From Paenibacillus roseus (GTDB taxonomy: Bacteria; Bacillota; Bacilli; Paenibacillales; Paenibacillaceae): a DNA stretch of 64,000 nucleotides. Positions 1 through 8,841 of the stretch are shown here, in pieces. The position numbers and the translations under genes were made by a program. The notes under the pieces were generated by a model. That model ran no database searches, was not told where the DNA came from, and worked only from the letters and a program-made list of their open reading frames with translations. Where the stretch lies: NCBI RefSeq assembly GCF_016424485.1, contig NZ_JAELUP010000103.1:434001-498000 (forward strand), given 5' to 3'. The number at the start of each line of letters is the position of its first letter. Positions within the stretch are counted from its first letter, which is position 1.

Positions 1-327
1 GCGCTAGGTACGACAGTTGTCATTATAATGGCCGCAATGATCGCCATTATTCTTGGTATTGCAATCTACTTTTTGTACGTTAGGCCAATGGAGAATAGCG
101 AGAACTCGACGGGATATTCCATTCAAGAGCTTGGCGGCAAAGTAGGGGAGGTGCTCGTTCCGATCCCTTCCTCTGGATACGGCGAGGTTATCGTAAATGT
201 CGGAGCTGCGGGTGTTGCCGGGCAAATAGCCGCGAGCTTTGACGGCCAGGAGATTCCGATGGGGTCCAAGGTTGTTGTCGTAGACGTAAAGGAAGGCACG
301 CTGCTAGTTTCCAAAATCGAGCTTTAA
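1..327 (+). CDS. NfeD-like membrane protein, YuaF type (5' end missing)
   Basis: The reading frame is open from base 1, so the true start lies to the left of the window. The visible part has one hydrophobic segment (roughly residues 5-25 of the fragment, ending near YFLYVRP). It is followed by a soluble beta-rich domain with GKVGEVLVPIPSSGYGEV and a C-terminal VVVVDVKEGTLLVSK strand, which fits an OB-fold NfeD C-terminal domain. It sits 38 bases upstream of floT, as yuaF does with yuaG in Bacillus subtilis. NfeD proteins partner flotillins in membrane microdomains. The assignment rests on this domain pattern and the neighbour. Confidence 0.8.
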   Translation, partial: ALGTTVVIIMAAMIAIILGIAIYFLYVRPMENSENSTGYSIQELGGKVGEVLVPIPSSGYGEVIVNVGAAGVAGQIAASFDGQEIPMGSKVVVVDVKEGTLLVSKIEL

Positions 328-365
328 TTTGCCCGAAATTAGTGTTGCTGAGAGGAGAAATGTTC

Positions 366-1916
366 ATGCAAGATGCTTATGTAATTCCCGCTATTGTAAT
401 TGGTGTAATTGTCGTCCTGGGACTTGCCTTTTGGGCCCGCTTCAAAACGGTAAGCCCGGATGAGGCGATGGTCGTCACCGGTTCCTTCCTTGGTTCGAAG
501 AATACGCTGATGGACGACAGCGGACGCCGTATTAAAATTGTACGCGGAGGGGGCGCATTCATACTGCCGGTCTTCCAGAAGGCCGAATTCCTCTCTCTGC
601 TGTCCCACAAGCTGGACGTATCGACACCGGAAGTGTATACCGAGCAGGGAGTTCCGGTTATGGCTGATGGGGTGGCGATTATTAAAATCGGCGGCGCGAT
701 CGAGGATGTGTCTACGGCTGCCGAGCAATTCATGGGCAAACCGACGGAAGCGCTCAAAGGAGAAGCGCAAGAGGTGCTTGAAGGGCATCTGCGGGCTATT
801 CTAGGCTCCATGACGGTCGAAGAGGTATATCGCAACCGCGACCGCTTTGCCCAGGAGGTGCAAGGTGTGGCCGCGAAAGACCTGAAGAAGATGGGACTGC
901 AGATTGTATCCTTCACAATCAAGGACCTCCGGGACAAGCACGGATATTTGGATGCGCTTGGAAAACCGCGAATCGCCGTCGTCAAGCGCGATGCCGAGAT
1001 TGCGGAGGCGGAAGCGGTCCGGGATGCCCGTATTCAGAAGGCTCGGGCGGAGGAGGAAGGGCAGAAGGCGGAGCTGCTGCGCGACACCAATATCGCCGAG
1101 GCTTCCAAGGACAAGGAGTTGAAGGTTGCCTCATTCAAACGCGAGCAGGATACTGCGAGAGCGGAAGCGGACCAGGCATATTCGATTCATGAGGCTCGTG
1201 CGCAGCAAAGCGTGGTTGAAGAGCAAATGAAGATTGAACTGGTACGCAAAGAAAGAGAGATCGACCTGGAAGCCAAGGAAATTCTAAGACGCGAGAAGCA
1301 ATACGATGCGGAAGTCAAAAAGAAAGCGGATGCCGACCGTTACGCTGTCGAGCAGGCTGCTGAAGCAGATAAGGCGCGGAAGTTGCGTGAGGCGGACGCG
1401 CTGCAATACAAGATCGAGGCAGAGGCCAGGGCCCTTGCTGAGCAGAAGCGGCTGGACGGTCTGGCGGTGGCCGATGCCGAGCGGGCGAAAGGTACGGCGG
1501 AAGCTGAAGTCATCCGACTGCGCGGTCTGGCTGAGGCAGAGGCGAAGGAGAAGCTGGCGCAGGCGTTCGAGAAGTTCGGAGAGGCGGCCGTACTCGATAT
1601 TATTGTGAAGATGCTGCCTGAACTGGCCGGCAAAGTTGCCGAGCCGATCAAGGGCATTGACAAGCTGACGGTTGTAGACACCGGCAATGGTGAAGGAGCT
1701 GCGCGGGTGAGCAACTATGTGACCTCGCTGATGGCGACAGCGCCGGAGATGCTGAAGAGCGTATCAGGTATTGATTTGGAGGAACTGGTCAAGGGATTGA
1801 CCAGAAAGGCTGTGCCCGGTAGCGCTTATAATGCGCAGCCGCTTCACGCCGCGGCTTTGGAGTCGGATACAATTATCCCGATAGCGGAAGATGACAAGGC
1901 CAAGGGCCAAGCGTAA
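366..1916 (+). CDS. floT: Flotillin-like scaffold protein (FloT/YuaG)
   Basis: A 516-residue protein with an N-terminal hydrophobic segment, then an SPFH/Band 7 domain (VSPDEAMVVTGS, KIVRGGGAFILPVFQ, LDVSTPEVYTEQGVPVMADG). A long Glu/Ala/Lys-rich coiled coil covers roughly residues 200-400, and an Ala/Asp-rich tail closes the protein. These segments match Bacillus FloT closely in order and length. Flotillins organise functional membrane microdomains. I chose ATG 366 because AGAGGAGAAA at 350-359 gives good spacing to it; GTG 342 and ATG 360 are in frame but badly placed. It is probably cotranscribed with the NfeD-like gene, and a strong terminator follows. Confidence 0.93.
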   Translation: MQDAYVIPAIVIGVIVVLGLAFWARFKTVSPDEAMVVTGSFLGSKNTLMDDSGRRIKIVRGGGAFILPVFQKAEFLSLLSHKLDVSTPEVYTEQGVPVMADGVAIIKIGGAIEDVSTAAEQFMGKPTEALKGEAQEVLEGHLRAILGSMTVEEVYRNRDRFAQEVQGVAAKDLKKMGLQIVSFTIKDLRDKHGYLDALGKPRIAVVKRDAEIAEAEAVRDARIQKARAEEEGQKAELLRDTNIAEASKDKELKVASFKREQDTARAEADQAYSIHEARAQQSVVEEQMKIELVRKEREIDLEAKEILRREKQYDAEVKKKADADRYAVEQAAEADKARKLREADALQYKIEAEARALAEQKRLDGLAVADAERAKGTAEAEVIRLRGLAEAEAKEKLAQAFEKFGEAAVLDIIVKMLPELAGKVAEPIKGIDKLTVVDTGNGEGAARVSNYVTSLMATAPEMLKSVSGIDLEELVKGLTRKAVPGSAYNAQPLHAAALESDTIIPIAEDDKAKGQA

Positions 1917-1997
1917 GCCAGTGCTGGACTGCTGGAAACTATGCTGCTCTACAGACGAAGCTAACGGCTGATTTCAGCGGGTGGGAAACTTAAAAAC

Positions 1998-2036
1998 AAG
2001 AGCGGGCTATTTTTCAATAGCCTGCTCTTATTTTTA
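1998..2036. terminator. Bidirectional intrinsic terminator after floT and the tct-malic enzyme operon
   Basis: A stem AGAGCGGGCTAT / ATAGCCTGCTCT (one G-U pair) has a short loop, with a T-rich run on each side (TTATTTTTAATTTT on +, TTGTTTTT on -). It can end both the floT transcript and the convergent transcript from 2138-6966. Confidence 0.85.
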
Positions 2037-2137
2037 ATTTTTTACATTGCGGATTGCGGGGAGGCTTTTTACTGAATTGTACAAGCTTCACATTCATACC
2101 CGTCTCTCCAGAGATTCGCTTCCTGCTACCAGCTAAC

Positions 2138-2386
2138 TCACTCCCCGTGGAACTCGACTTTCAGATTATGCTTGGCGAAAACGTCGAGCATGGCAGCTTT
2201 GGCTTCGGCCTGGTCGGGACCATGGATTTGAAGATGATAGGCTCGGTCGCGGTAAAGCGTCATGCTAAGGCCAAGGATGCTCTTCGCATCAATGTAATGA
2301 TCGGGACCAACAATGAGTACGATGCTGGAAGTGAATTTATTGGCGATCATGTTGATATCCACGATGGATCGAATACTGCTTTTCAT
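2138..2386 (-). CDS. HPr-like protein lacking the active-site histidine (copy A)
   Basis: An 82-residue protein with an HPr-fold pattern. YIDAKSILGL aligns with the HPr regulatory-serine segment (KSIMG), putting Ser36 at the Ser46 position, and IHGPDQAEAKAAM aligns with the C-terminal helix region. Compared with HPr, the N-terminus is shortened, so beta strand 1 and the His15 loop (IHARPAT) are absent. No histidine stands at the phosphorylation position. By family logic it cannot carry PTS phosphate. Like Crh of B. subtilis (Gln at position 15), it could be a serine-phosphorylated cofactor of CcpA; that is inference. It is the last gene of the tctCBA-malic enzyme operon, 43 bases after the malic enzyme. 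A clear paralog lies at 14116-14358. Confidence 0.8.
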   Translation of the reverse strand: MKSSIRSIVDINMIANKFTSSIVLIVGPDHYIDAKSILGLSMTLYRDRAYHLQIHGPDQAEAKAAMLDVFAKHNLKVEFHGE

Positions 2387-2429
2387 CAGAAATCCTCCCG
2401 TTACATGGAATCGGTATACAGCTCAACCG

Positions 2430-3851
2430 CTAACGATATTCTCTCGGAATTCTGCGAGCTACGCCAGTGCGAATCGCCGCCTGGATAACCAGATCGCGAA
2501 TGCCGCTTACAACTTGTTGATTGAATACGCTTGGAATGATGTAATGCTTGCTCCGCTCCTTGTCAGAGACCGCAGAGGCGATCGCTTCCGCTGCGGCCAG
2601 CTTCATCTCTTCATTGATTGTGGTTGCCCGGCAGTCCAGCGCACCGCGGAATATGCCTGGGAAGCAGAGCACATTGTTGATCTGGTTCGGATAATCGGAG
2701 CGTCCTGTCGCGATGACGCCTGCAATATCCTCGACTTCTTCCGGCAAAATCTCCGGTGTCGGATTAGCCATAGCGAAGACGATCGGCCGCTCTGCCATGT
2801 TAAGCACGTCCTCTCTCTTCAGCAATCCGCCTGCGGACAAGCCAATGAAAACGTCCGCTCCCTGAATCACTTCGCGCAACGTGCCGGAACGGCGCTCAGG
2901 ATTAGTTTGGCTGGAGTACCACTGCCAAATCTCATTATCATAGGTCTGGTCTGCTGTAAGCGCCCCGCATCGGTCTACGCCGATAATGTTCTTCACGCCT
3001 GCGGACAGCAAGATTTTACTGCAAGCGACCCCCGCCGCGCCGATTCCGCAGACGACGACCTTCAGGCCTTCGATGGATTTGCCGACGACCTTCAGTGCAT
3101 TGATCAGCGCGGCATACAGGACGACGGCAGTGCCATGCTGGTCATCATGGAATACAGGGATGTTCAGCTCCTCGCGCAGCCGCTGCTCGATCTCGAAGCA
3201 GCGCGGCGACGAGATATCCTCCAGATTGATGCCGCCGAATGCGGGGGCGATCGCTTTGATTACAGCAATGATCTCTTCGGTATCTTGCGTATCCAGGCAA
3301 ACCGGGAAGGAGTCGACATCCGCCAACTGCTTGAACAGCATGGATTTGCCCTCCATAACGGGCATTGCGGCATAAGGACCGATGTTGCCAAGACCGAGAA
3401 CGGCGCTTCCGTCGGAGATCACTGCTACGCTATTGCGCTTCACGGTCAACGTGAACGCTTTGTTAGGCTCCTCGTGAATAGCCATGCATACGCGTGCGAC
3501 ATCCGGGGTGTAGACACGGGAAAGATCGTCGCGATTTTGAATCGGAGTTTTCAGCTTGGTCTCAATTTTGCCGCCGAGATGAAGCAGAAATGTCCGGTCT
3601 GACAGATGGAGCAAGCGGACGCCCGGCATGTTGCGGATACGCTCGGTAATGATGTCGATATCTATAGTGTCGATGACGGTGATGGTAACGTCACGGATCG
3701 TCATTTGGCTGCTGGTCTGAATGACATCGATGGCGACAATATCGCCTCCGGCCTCAAAGATGGCGGCTGTTACCTGGCCGAAGCTGGCTTCGTCGATATT
3801 CATTTCAATGCGGGCAATGACGCTTTTACCGCCCAGTTTAGGTGTGCTCAT
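2430..3851 (-). CDS. NAD(P)-dependent malic enzyme with N-terminal ACT domain
   Basis: 473 residues. An ACT-like regulatory domain (about residues 10-85) precedes a malic enzyme core. The core has RVYTPDVARVC, GLGNIGPYAAMPVMEGK, the metal and substrate region FHDDQHGTA, and a Rossmann region VVVCGIGAAGVACSKILLSAG. It converts malate to pyruvate and CO2 while reducing NAD(P)+. NAD versus NADP preference cannot be read with confidence. It lies 49 bases after tctA and 43 bases before the HPr-like gene on the same strand. The context suggests the imported di- or tricarboxylate is decarboxylated to pyruvate. The ATG has GGAGG upstream. Confidence 0.93.
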   Translation of the reverse strand: MSTPKLGGKSVIARIEMNIDEASFGQVTAAIFEAGGDIVAIDVIQTSSQMTIRDVTITVIDTIDIDIITERIRNMPGVRLLHLSDRTFLLHLGGKIETKLKTPIQNRDDLSRVYTPDVARVCMAIHEEPNKAFTLTVKRNSVAVISDGSAVLGLGNIGPYAAMPVMEGKSMLFKQLADVDSFPVCLDTQDTEEIIAVIKAIAPAFGGINLEDISSPRCFEIEQRLREELNIPVFHDDQHGTAVVLYAALINALKVVGKSIEGLKVVVCGIGAAGVACSKILLSAGVKNIIGVDRCGALTADQTYDNEIWQWYSSQTNPERRSGTLREVIQGADVFIGLSAGGLLKREDVLNMAERPIVFAMANPTPEILPEEVEDIAGVIATGRSDYPNQINNVLCFPGIFRGALDCRATTINEEMKLAAAEAIASAVSDKERSKHYIIPSVFNQQVVSGIRDLVIQAAIRTGVARRIPREYR

Positions 3852-3900
3852 GTCTGCCTCCTTGGCATGTCATTAGATCTGTATTTGGTTGATCAGGCGG

Positions 3901-5427
3901 TTAGCCTTCCTCGTTCACGACGACTTCTTTTCCTCTGCGCTTCAGAAGAATAGGCACGACAATCCACAGCGCGGCAATAATCAGGAATGCGAGAGACATC
4001 GGCTTTTGCAGAAAAATCATAAAATCGCCATTGGATGTCGTCAACGCGCGGCGCATGTTGTTCTCAATCATCGGTCCCAATACGAGGCCGAGTACAAGCG
4101 GAGCGAGCGGGAAATCGTTGCGGGCCAGCAGGAAGCCGGCGACACCGCAGACCAGCAATAGGATCAGATCGAAGACCTGGACCTGTACCGCATAGACGCC
4201 GAATACCGAAATGGCAACAATAATCGGAATGAGATATTTGGGCGGCGTCTGAATGACTTTGGCAAATACTTTCACCAGTGGCATATTGAGTGCCAGCAAT
4301 AGCAAATTGCCGATGAGCATACTTGCGATTAGCCCCCAAGCTACCTGAGGATGCTCTTCGAACAGCAATGGGCCTGGCTGGATGTTGTACATGATGAGTG
4401 CGCCCATCAAAATAGCGGTCGTACCGGAGCCCGGAATGCCAAGTGTAAGCAGAGGAATCATGGCTCCGCCGGATGCGGCGTTGTTGGCCGATTCGGGCGC
4501 TGCAACGCCGGCGATATTGCCTTTGCCGAAGGTCTCAGGGTTCTTGCTGACTTTCTTCTCCAGAATATAGCTGAAGAACGAAGCAAGCGTCGCTCCTGCG
4601 CCTGGGAGAATACCGATGAAGAATCCCAGAATAGAGCCGCGCGCGATTGGAGCCGCGCTATCTTTGAAGTCTTTTTTAGTAGGCAGGATGCGGCCGATCT
4701 TGGAGATGGGTCCGGAGTTGTAGTCCTTCTCCAGAATGGTCTTGAACACTTCCCCAAGCGCGAAGAGGCCGACAGCAATAGTGAGAAATTCAAGGCCGGA
4801 ATACAGCAGCGGAATGCCGAACGTGAAGCGCGCCACGCCGGATACGGTATCCATGCCGATGGTGGCGAGCAGCAGTCCGAATACGGTCATGATGAGCGCT
4901 TTCGTAATGGACTTCCCGGCAAGACCGCTTACGGCGCATAGTCCGAGCAGCATCAGCGAGAAATAATCCGCCGGACCAAATTTGATTGCGACGTTGGACA
5001 ATGGCTGAGCCAGCACAACCAGGGCTACGAGGGCAAAGAGGCCAGCGATGAATGATCCGATAGCCGCGATGGCCAGAGCCGGGCCCGCTCTGCCTTGCTT
5101 CGCCATCTGATAGCCGTCCAGTGTCGTGACGACAGAGGAGGATTCGCCCGGCGTATTGAGCAGAATTGAAGTAGTGGAGCCGCCATACATGGCCCCATAA
5201 TAGACGCCCGCAAGCAGAATAATGGAGCTGGTAGCGGCTGCTTCAGGCGGCAAGCCGCTTGTCATTGAGGCGGTGACCGGGATGAGCAAAGCGACGCCGC
5301 TCATGGGGCCGATGCCTGGCAGGACGCCGACTGCCGTGCCGATCAAGACGCCGAAAAAGGCAAAAACAATGTTATGCCACTGCAAGGCGGTCATAAATCC
5401 GTCCGCCAAATAATCCAGTACGTTCAT
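3901..5427 (-). CDS. tctA: Tripartite tricarboxylate transporter, large membrane subunit TctA
   Basis: 508 residues and about a dozen hydrophobic segments, with the family hallmark GVLPGIGPMSGVALLIPVT near the N-terminus and a related LGIPGSGTTAILMG segment in the second half. These are the two pseudo-repeated regions of DUF112/TctA. It forms the transport channel together with TctB and uses TctC-delivered substrate (citrate or a related carboxylate). It starts 20 bases after tctB on the same strand and leads into the malic enzyme. Substrate identity is inferred only from the neighbours. Confidence 0.94.
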   Translation of the reverse strand: MNVLDYLADGFMTALQWHNIVFAFFGVLIGTAVGVLPGIGPMSGVALLIPVTASMTSGLPPEAAATSSIILLAGVYYGAMYGGSTTSILLNTPGESSSVVTTLDGYQMAKQGRAGPALAIAAIGSFIAGLFALVALVVLAQPLSNVAIKFGPADYFSLMLLGLCAVSGLAGKSITKALIMTVFGLLLATIGMDTVSGVARFTFGIPLLYSGLEFLTIAVGLFALGEVFKTILEKDYNSGPISKIGRILPTKKDFKDSAAPIARGSILGFFIGILPGAGATLASFFSYILEKKVSKNPETFGKGNIAGVAAPESANNAASGGAMIPLLTLGIPGSGTTAILMGALIMYNIQPGPLLFEEHPQVAWGLIASMLIGNLLLLALNMPLVKVFAKVIQTPPKYLIPIIVAISVFGVYAVQVQVFDLILLLVCGVAGFLLARNDFPLAPLVLGLVLGPMIENNMRRALTTSNGDFMIFLQKPMSLAFLIIAALWIVVPILLKRRGKEVVVNEEG

Positions 5428-5447
5428 TCAAATCCCTCCCATGCTTA

Positions 5448-5900
5448 TCATAGCCAAGATGGGAGGCCCGGAATGGAGCCTTCCAACAAGACGACAAAGA
5501 TGACATAGACACCAACGGAGAATACTCCGGCGATGAGAATCGATTTTAACCACTTGCCTCTCTCGATCGTTTGGAACGCTACGAGCAGAAAGACAAAGGT
5601 ACCGATGATATAGCCAATAAACTCGATAAAAAATGCATATAATAATGCGGTAATAAAAATAATGAAGAAACTTTTATAATCCAGTTTGGTCTTTTTGTGC
5701 TCGGCAGGCTTGGTTTTCAACACCTCGTAGAAGAGACGAATGCTGAGCAGGACTAATGCGAGACCCAGTCCAAATGGGAATATATTAGGCCCGACAGTGC
5801 TTCCGTACGAGGTGGCGCTGATGCTTGCGCTCTGCCACATGAAGCCGATGCCAAGAAGCAGGAATACGATGCTGGCATAGCGGTCAAACGTTCTGTTCAT
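5448..5900 (-). CDS. tctB: Tripartite tricarboxylate transporter, small membrane subunit TctB
   Basis: 150 residues with four predicted membrane segments (FLLLGIGFMWQSASI, IFPFGLGLALVLLSIRLF, SFFIIFITALLYAFFIEFIGY, SILIAGVFSVGVYVIFVVLL), the usual size and layout of DUF1468/TctB. It lies between tctC and tctA, which is the standard order of this transporter class. It has no catalytic motif; the call rests on topology and position. Confidence 0.88.
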   Translation of the reverse strand: MNRTFDRYASIVFLLLGIGFMWQSASISATSYGSTVGPNIFPFGLGLALVLLSIRLFYEVLKTKPAEHKKTKLDYKSFFIIFITALLYAFFIEFIGYIIGTFVFLLVAFQTIERGKWLKSILIAGVFSVGVYVIFVVLLEGSIPGLPSWL

Positions 5901-5964
5901 TGGGATACCTCCTGTAGGGATAAAGAAGGGAAGAGAACATCAGCTCTCCTCTCCTTCATCGAAG

Positions 5965-6966
5965 TTATTTCTGCATGCCTAATGCAGTCAGCAACTCTTG
6001 CACGCTTTTCTCCTGCTGCTCCAGGAAAGTCTTGAAGTCAGCACTATTGCGGTACTCGCTTGCCCAGTCATTCGCCACAAGTTCCTTCTGCCATGTTTCA
6101 TTCTCGGACAATTGTTTCAACGTCTTATCCCAGAAGGCAAGCTGATCTTCGGTCAGCCCTTTCGGACCGAATACACCGCGCCAAATGACGAATTCCGCAT
6201 CCAGACCAAGCTCCTTCATTGTAGGCACATCCTTGAAATCGCCGCCAAGCCGCTCGTTTGATGTGATGGCCAGAATTTTAATTTTGCCGGCTTTAAGGTA
6301 ACTGCCGAGCGACGAGATATCCGTGCCGATGGCGTCAGCGTTATTGCCCAGCAGCGCAGCGATAGCCTCGCCTCCTCCATCGTAGGACAGATATTTGACA
6401 GTTTTCGGATCGATGCCGGACTTGAAGGCCGGCAGCACGCTGACCAGATGGTCCATGGAGCCGGGGGCGGAGCCGCCGGCGAGTGTTATAGCTTTGGGGT
6501 CCGCTTTAATGGCATCAATCAGCGACTGAAGATCGTTGTACTTGGAGTCAACTGATACCGCAATGGCGCCGAAATCCTTCGTAATCTGTGCCAGCGGCGT
6601 GACGTCTTTGTATCCATACGGGCTGTTGCCTTCTTTTTTCAGATTGTTGATAAGAATCGGAGGGGAACTTACGAACAATTTGTAGGGGTCCTTGCTGTCT
6701 TTGGCCACATACTCCCCTAGAAATACCGTACCTCCGCCGCCCGGCTTGTTCTCGACGGTCATCGTTTGCTCAATGAGCTTCGTCTCCGAGAGCACCTTGG
6801 CCAGAGAACGGGCCGTCTTGTCCCATCCGCCGCCAGCACCGGAAGGAGCCGTTATAGTAATGGGTTTTTTCGGATATTCCCCGCCGCCGGCGGTGCTGCA
6901 AGCTGTTAAACTGACTGTGAGTACGAGCGCTGCTGCTATTGTTTTTAATACGTTCCGTTTCATCAT
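5965..6966 (-). CDS. tctC: Tripartite tricarboxylate transporter, substrate-binding lipoprotein TctC (Bug family)
   Basis: 333 residues. The N-terminus MMKRNVLKTIAAALV is a lipoprotein signal ending in the lipobox LTAC, after which the mature Cys would be lipidated. The body has the Bug-family pattern YPKKPITITAPSGAGGGWDKTAR and ENKPGGGGTV, which in this family contacts the carboxylate ligand. It would capture the acid outside the membrane and pass it to TctAB. It is the first gene of the operon, with AAGGAGG upstream. A consensus cre lies about 40 bases before the start codon. Confidence 0.93.
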   Translation of the reverse strand: MMKRNVLKTIAAALVLTVSLTACSTAGGGEYPKKPITITAPSGAGGGWDKTARSLAKVLSETKLIEQTMTVENKPGGGGTVFLGEYVAKDSKDPYKLFVSSPPILINNLKKEGNSPYGYKDVTPLAQITKDFGAIAVSVDSKYNDLQSLIDAIKADPKAITLAGGSAPGSMDHLVSVLPAFKSGIDPKTVKYLSYDGGGEAIAALLGNNADAIGTDISSLGSYLKAGKIKILAITSNERLGGDFKDVPTMKELGLDAEFVIWRGVFGPKGLTEDQLAFWDKTLKQLSENETWQKELVANDWASEYRNSADFKTFLEQQEKSVQELLTALGMQK

Positions 6967-7006
6967 GGATAGTTTCCTCCTTAATAGGGTCCCGAAATAG
7001 AGTATA

Positions 7007-7021
7007 TTGTAAACGCTTACT
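7007..7021. promoter_or_regulatory. Catabolite-responsive element (cre) for CcpA
   Basis: TTGTAAACGCTTACT matches the Bacillus cre consensus WTGNAANCGNWNNCW at every defined position. It lies 41 bases upstream of the tctC start and overlaps the likely -10 region of the minus-strand operon (candidates TACAAT and TATACT on the minus strand). That placement fits glucose repression of the transporter and malic enzyme. No good -35 hexamer accompanies it, as expected for an activator-dependent promoter. Confidence 0.85.
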
Positions 7022-7039
7022 GAAATCGGAGTGATTTCA
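7021..7039. promoter_or_regulatory. Inverted repeat and GTTCAT repeats in the divergent tctC / sensor kinase promoter region
   Basis: TGAAATC-GGAGT-GATTTCA is a perfect 7-bp dyad directly beside the cre. Further on, GTTCAT occurs at 7092-7097 and again at 7110-7115 in an A/T-rich stretch, 18 bases apart. Either could be the operator of the CitB-type regulator at 8819-9511. The sequence does not tell which. Confidence 0.4.
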
Positions 7040-7227
7040 TACTATCACCGTGTTTTGAACTTGAATAGAATTGCGTTATAAGTTGAAAAAGGTTCATTTG
7101 GTTAATTTTGTTCATAAAATTTACGGCAATTCCAGCGGTTTGCACTTTGTTCCAGAGACGTTGTAGCATACAATAAGAACATCAAACACAAAGCAAAGCG
7201 ACAGTCTGATAGTATGGAGGGAAATGT

Positions 7228-8841
7228 ATGCGATTACAAACGAGACTGATCCTGCTCATCGGTATTCTGCTGTTCTCTACTATTGTTGCCTTGACCTTCA
7301 GCTTTGAACGATTGCTTGTAGATACACTGGAGAAGGATATAGGCGCCTCGGCGCTTATGCTGGCCAAAGTAGTCGCTGAGATGGATGTCATTCAGGAAGC
7401 CTTTGAGGCGGATGATCCCTCCGCCATTATCCAACCGGTCGTGGAAGAAATTCGGCGGGAGACCGATGCGGAATATATCGTCATCGGCAACCGCGACGGT
7501 ATCCGTTACGCCCACCCTGTCCCCGATCGGATCGGGAAGGAGATGGTGGGCGGCGATAACGAACAGGTTCTTCAAGGTAAGAGCATCATCTCGAAGGCTG
7601 TCGGTTCCATGGGGCCGTCACTGCGCGGCAAAACACCGATCTATAACGATCGGAATGAAATTGTCGGCATTGTGTCGGTAGGCATTTTAATGAAGGATAT
7701 TGAAGAGTCTGCTCAGTCCTATCGCAATCGAGTTCTCTTTTTTGCCGCGCTTGCTTTGATGGTAGGCTGCGGTGGGGCGATATGGATCGCTTCCAGTGTG
7801 AAAAGGCTGACGCACGGTCTGGAGCCCAAGGAAATCGGCTTGCTTTATCAGGAGAAACGGGCGATCCTGGAGACGATTCATGAAGGGATTATTGCAGTCA
7901 ATCGGGAAGGAATCGTAACGCTTGCCAATCATACGGCGACGATGATGATTGATCCTTTGGAAGAGACATCGGTCACGGGACGGCATATTCAGGATGTCAT
8001 CCCGGATACAAGACTGCTTGAGGTGATACAGTCCGGAGAAGCGGAGAAAAATCAGGAGATGATTATCAATGATCATATCGTCGTCGTAAACCGTCTGCCG
8101 ATTTACGATCATGAGCATCGCATCGTCGGGGCGGTATCGAGCTTCCGCAACAAGTCCGAGCTTCTGAGATTGACGAATGAACTGATGCAGGTGAGGGAGT
8201 ATACGGAGACGCTTCGTGCCCAAACTCATGAATATTCGAATAAGCTCTATACGATCTATGGTCTTATTCAATTGGAGTCTTATCAGGAAGCGATGGACCT
8301 TATTACGCATGAGACGGATATTCATCAGAATTTGATCCAGTTTCTTCTTCAGGAAATACCTGATCCTATCATTGGAGGCATTCTAATCGGCAAGTTCAAC
8401 CGCGCCAGCGAATTGAAGGTGCGGCTCGACATTAACAGGGGCAGTACCTTCAAGGATATTCCGGATTCCATAAGCCGCAACTTGCTGGTAGCCATTATGG
8501 GCAATCTGATTGACAATGCGATGGAAGCGTCTTTGGCGGCATTGGGTTCGGAAGACCGTTGGATCAGCGTATGGCTTAGTGACAAAGGAGATGATCTTCG
8601 CATCGAGGTGGCAGATAGCGGCGAAGGCATTCCTGCAAGCAGCGAGGGCCATTTGTTCGAGGTTGGTTACTCCACGAAGGGAGAAGGAAACAGGGGATTC
8701 GGCCTGTCCATTGTACACGGCGCGGTACAGCAATTGAACGGATCGATCGCATACCGCAATGCAGAAGAAGGCGGCGCGGTATTCACCGTCTCCATTCCGA
8801 AGGCAAGGAGGGATAGTTATGATACGGGTCGTCATCATTGA
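7228..8841 (+). CDS. CitA/DcuS/MalK-type sensor histidine kinase
   Basis: 537 residues. Membrane segments at about 7-27 and 169-190 enclose an extracytoplasmic Cache-type domain with RYAHPVPDRIGKEMVGGD, the carboxylate-sensing signature of CitA and DcuS. A cytoplasmic PAS domain (about 205-310) follows, then a SpoOB-like dimerisation segment with the likely phospho-acceptor His334 in QTHEYSNKLY. The ATPase domain has NLIDNAMEAS and ADSGEGIP. It presumably senses an external di- or tricarboxylate. It faces tctC and overlaps the next gene by 23 bases. GGAGGG at 7216-7221 supports ATG 7228. Confidence 0.93.
   Translation: MRLQTRLILLIGILLFSTIVALTFSFERLLVDTLEKDIGASALMLAKVVAEMDVIQEAFEADDPSAIIQPVVEEIRRETDAEYIVIGNRDGIRYAHPVPDRIGKEMVGGDNEQVLQGKSIISKAVGSMGPSLRGKTPIYNDRNEIVGIVSVGILMKDIEESAQSYRNRVLFFAALALMVGCGGAIWIASSVKRLTHGLEPKEIGLLYQEKRAILETIHEGIIAVNREGIVTLANHTATMMIDPLEETSVTGRHIQDVIPDTRLLEVIQSGEAEKNQEMIINDHIVVVNRLPIYDHEHRIVGAVSSFRNKSELLRLTNELMQVREYTETLRAQTHEYSNKLYTIYGLIQLESYQEAMDLITHETDIHQNLIQFLLQEIPDPIIGGILIGKFNRASELKVRLDINRGSTFKDIPDSISRNLLVAIMGNLIDNAMEASLAALGSEDRWISVWLSDKGDDLRIEVADSGEGIPASSEGHLFEVGYSTKGEGNRGFGLSIVHGAVQQLNGSIAYRNAEEGGAVFTVSIPKARRDSYDTGRHH

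Noticed and set aside
2313..3602. A 429-codon open frame on the plus strand across the malic enzyme
   Set aside because: It is antisense to a clear enzyme with full motifs, has no family pattern and no ribosome site. It is a product of codon bias.
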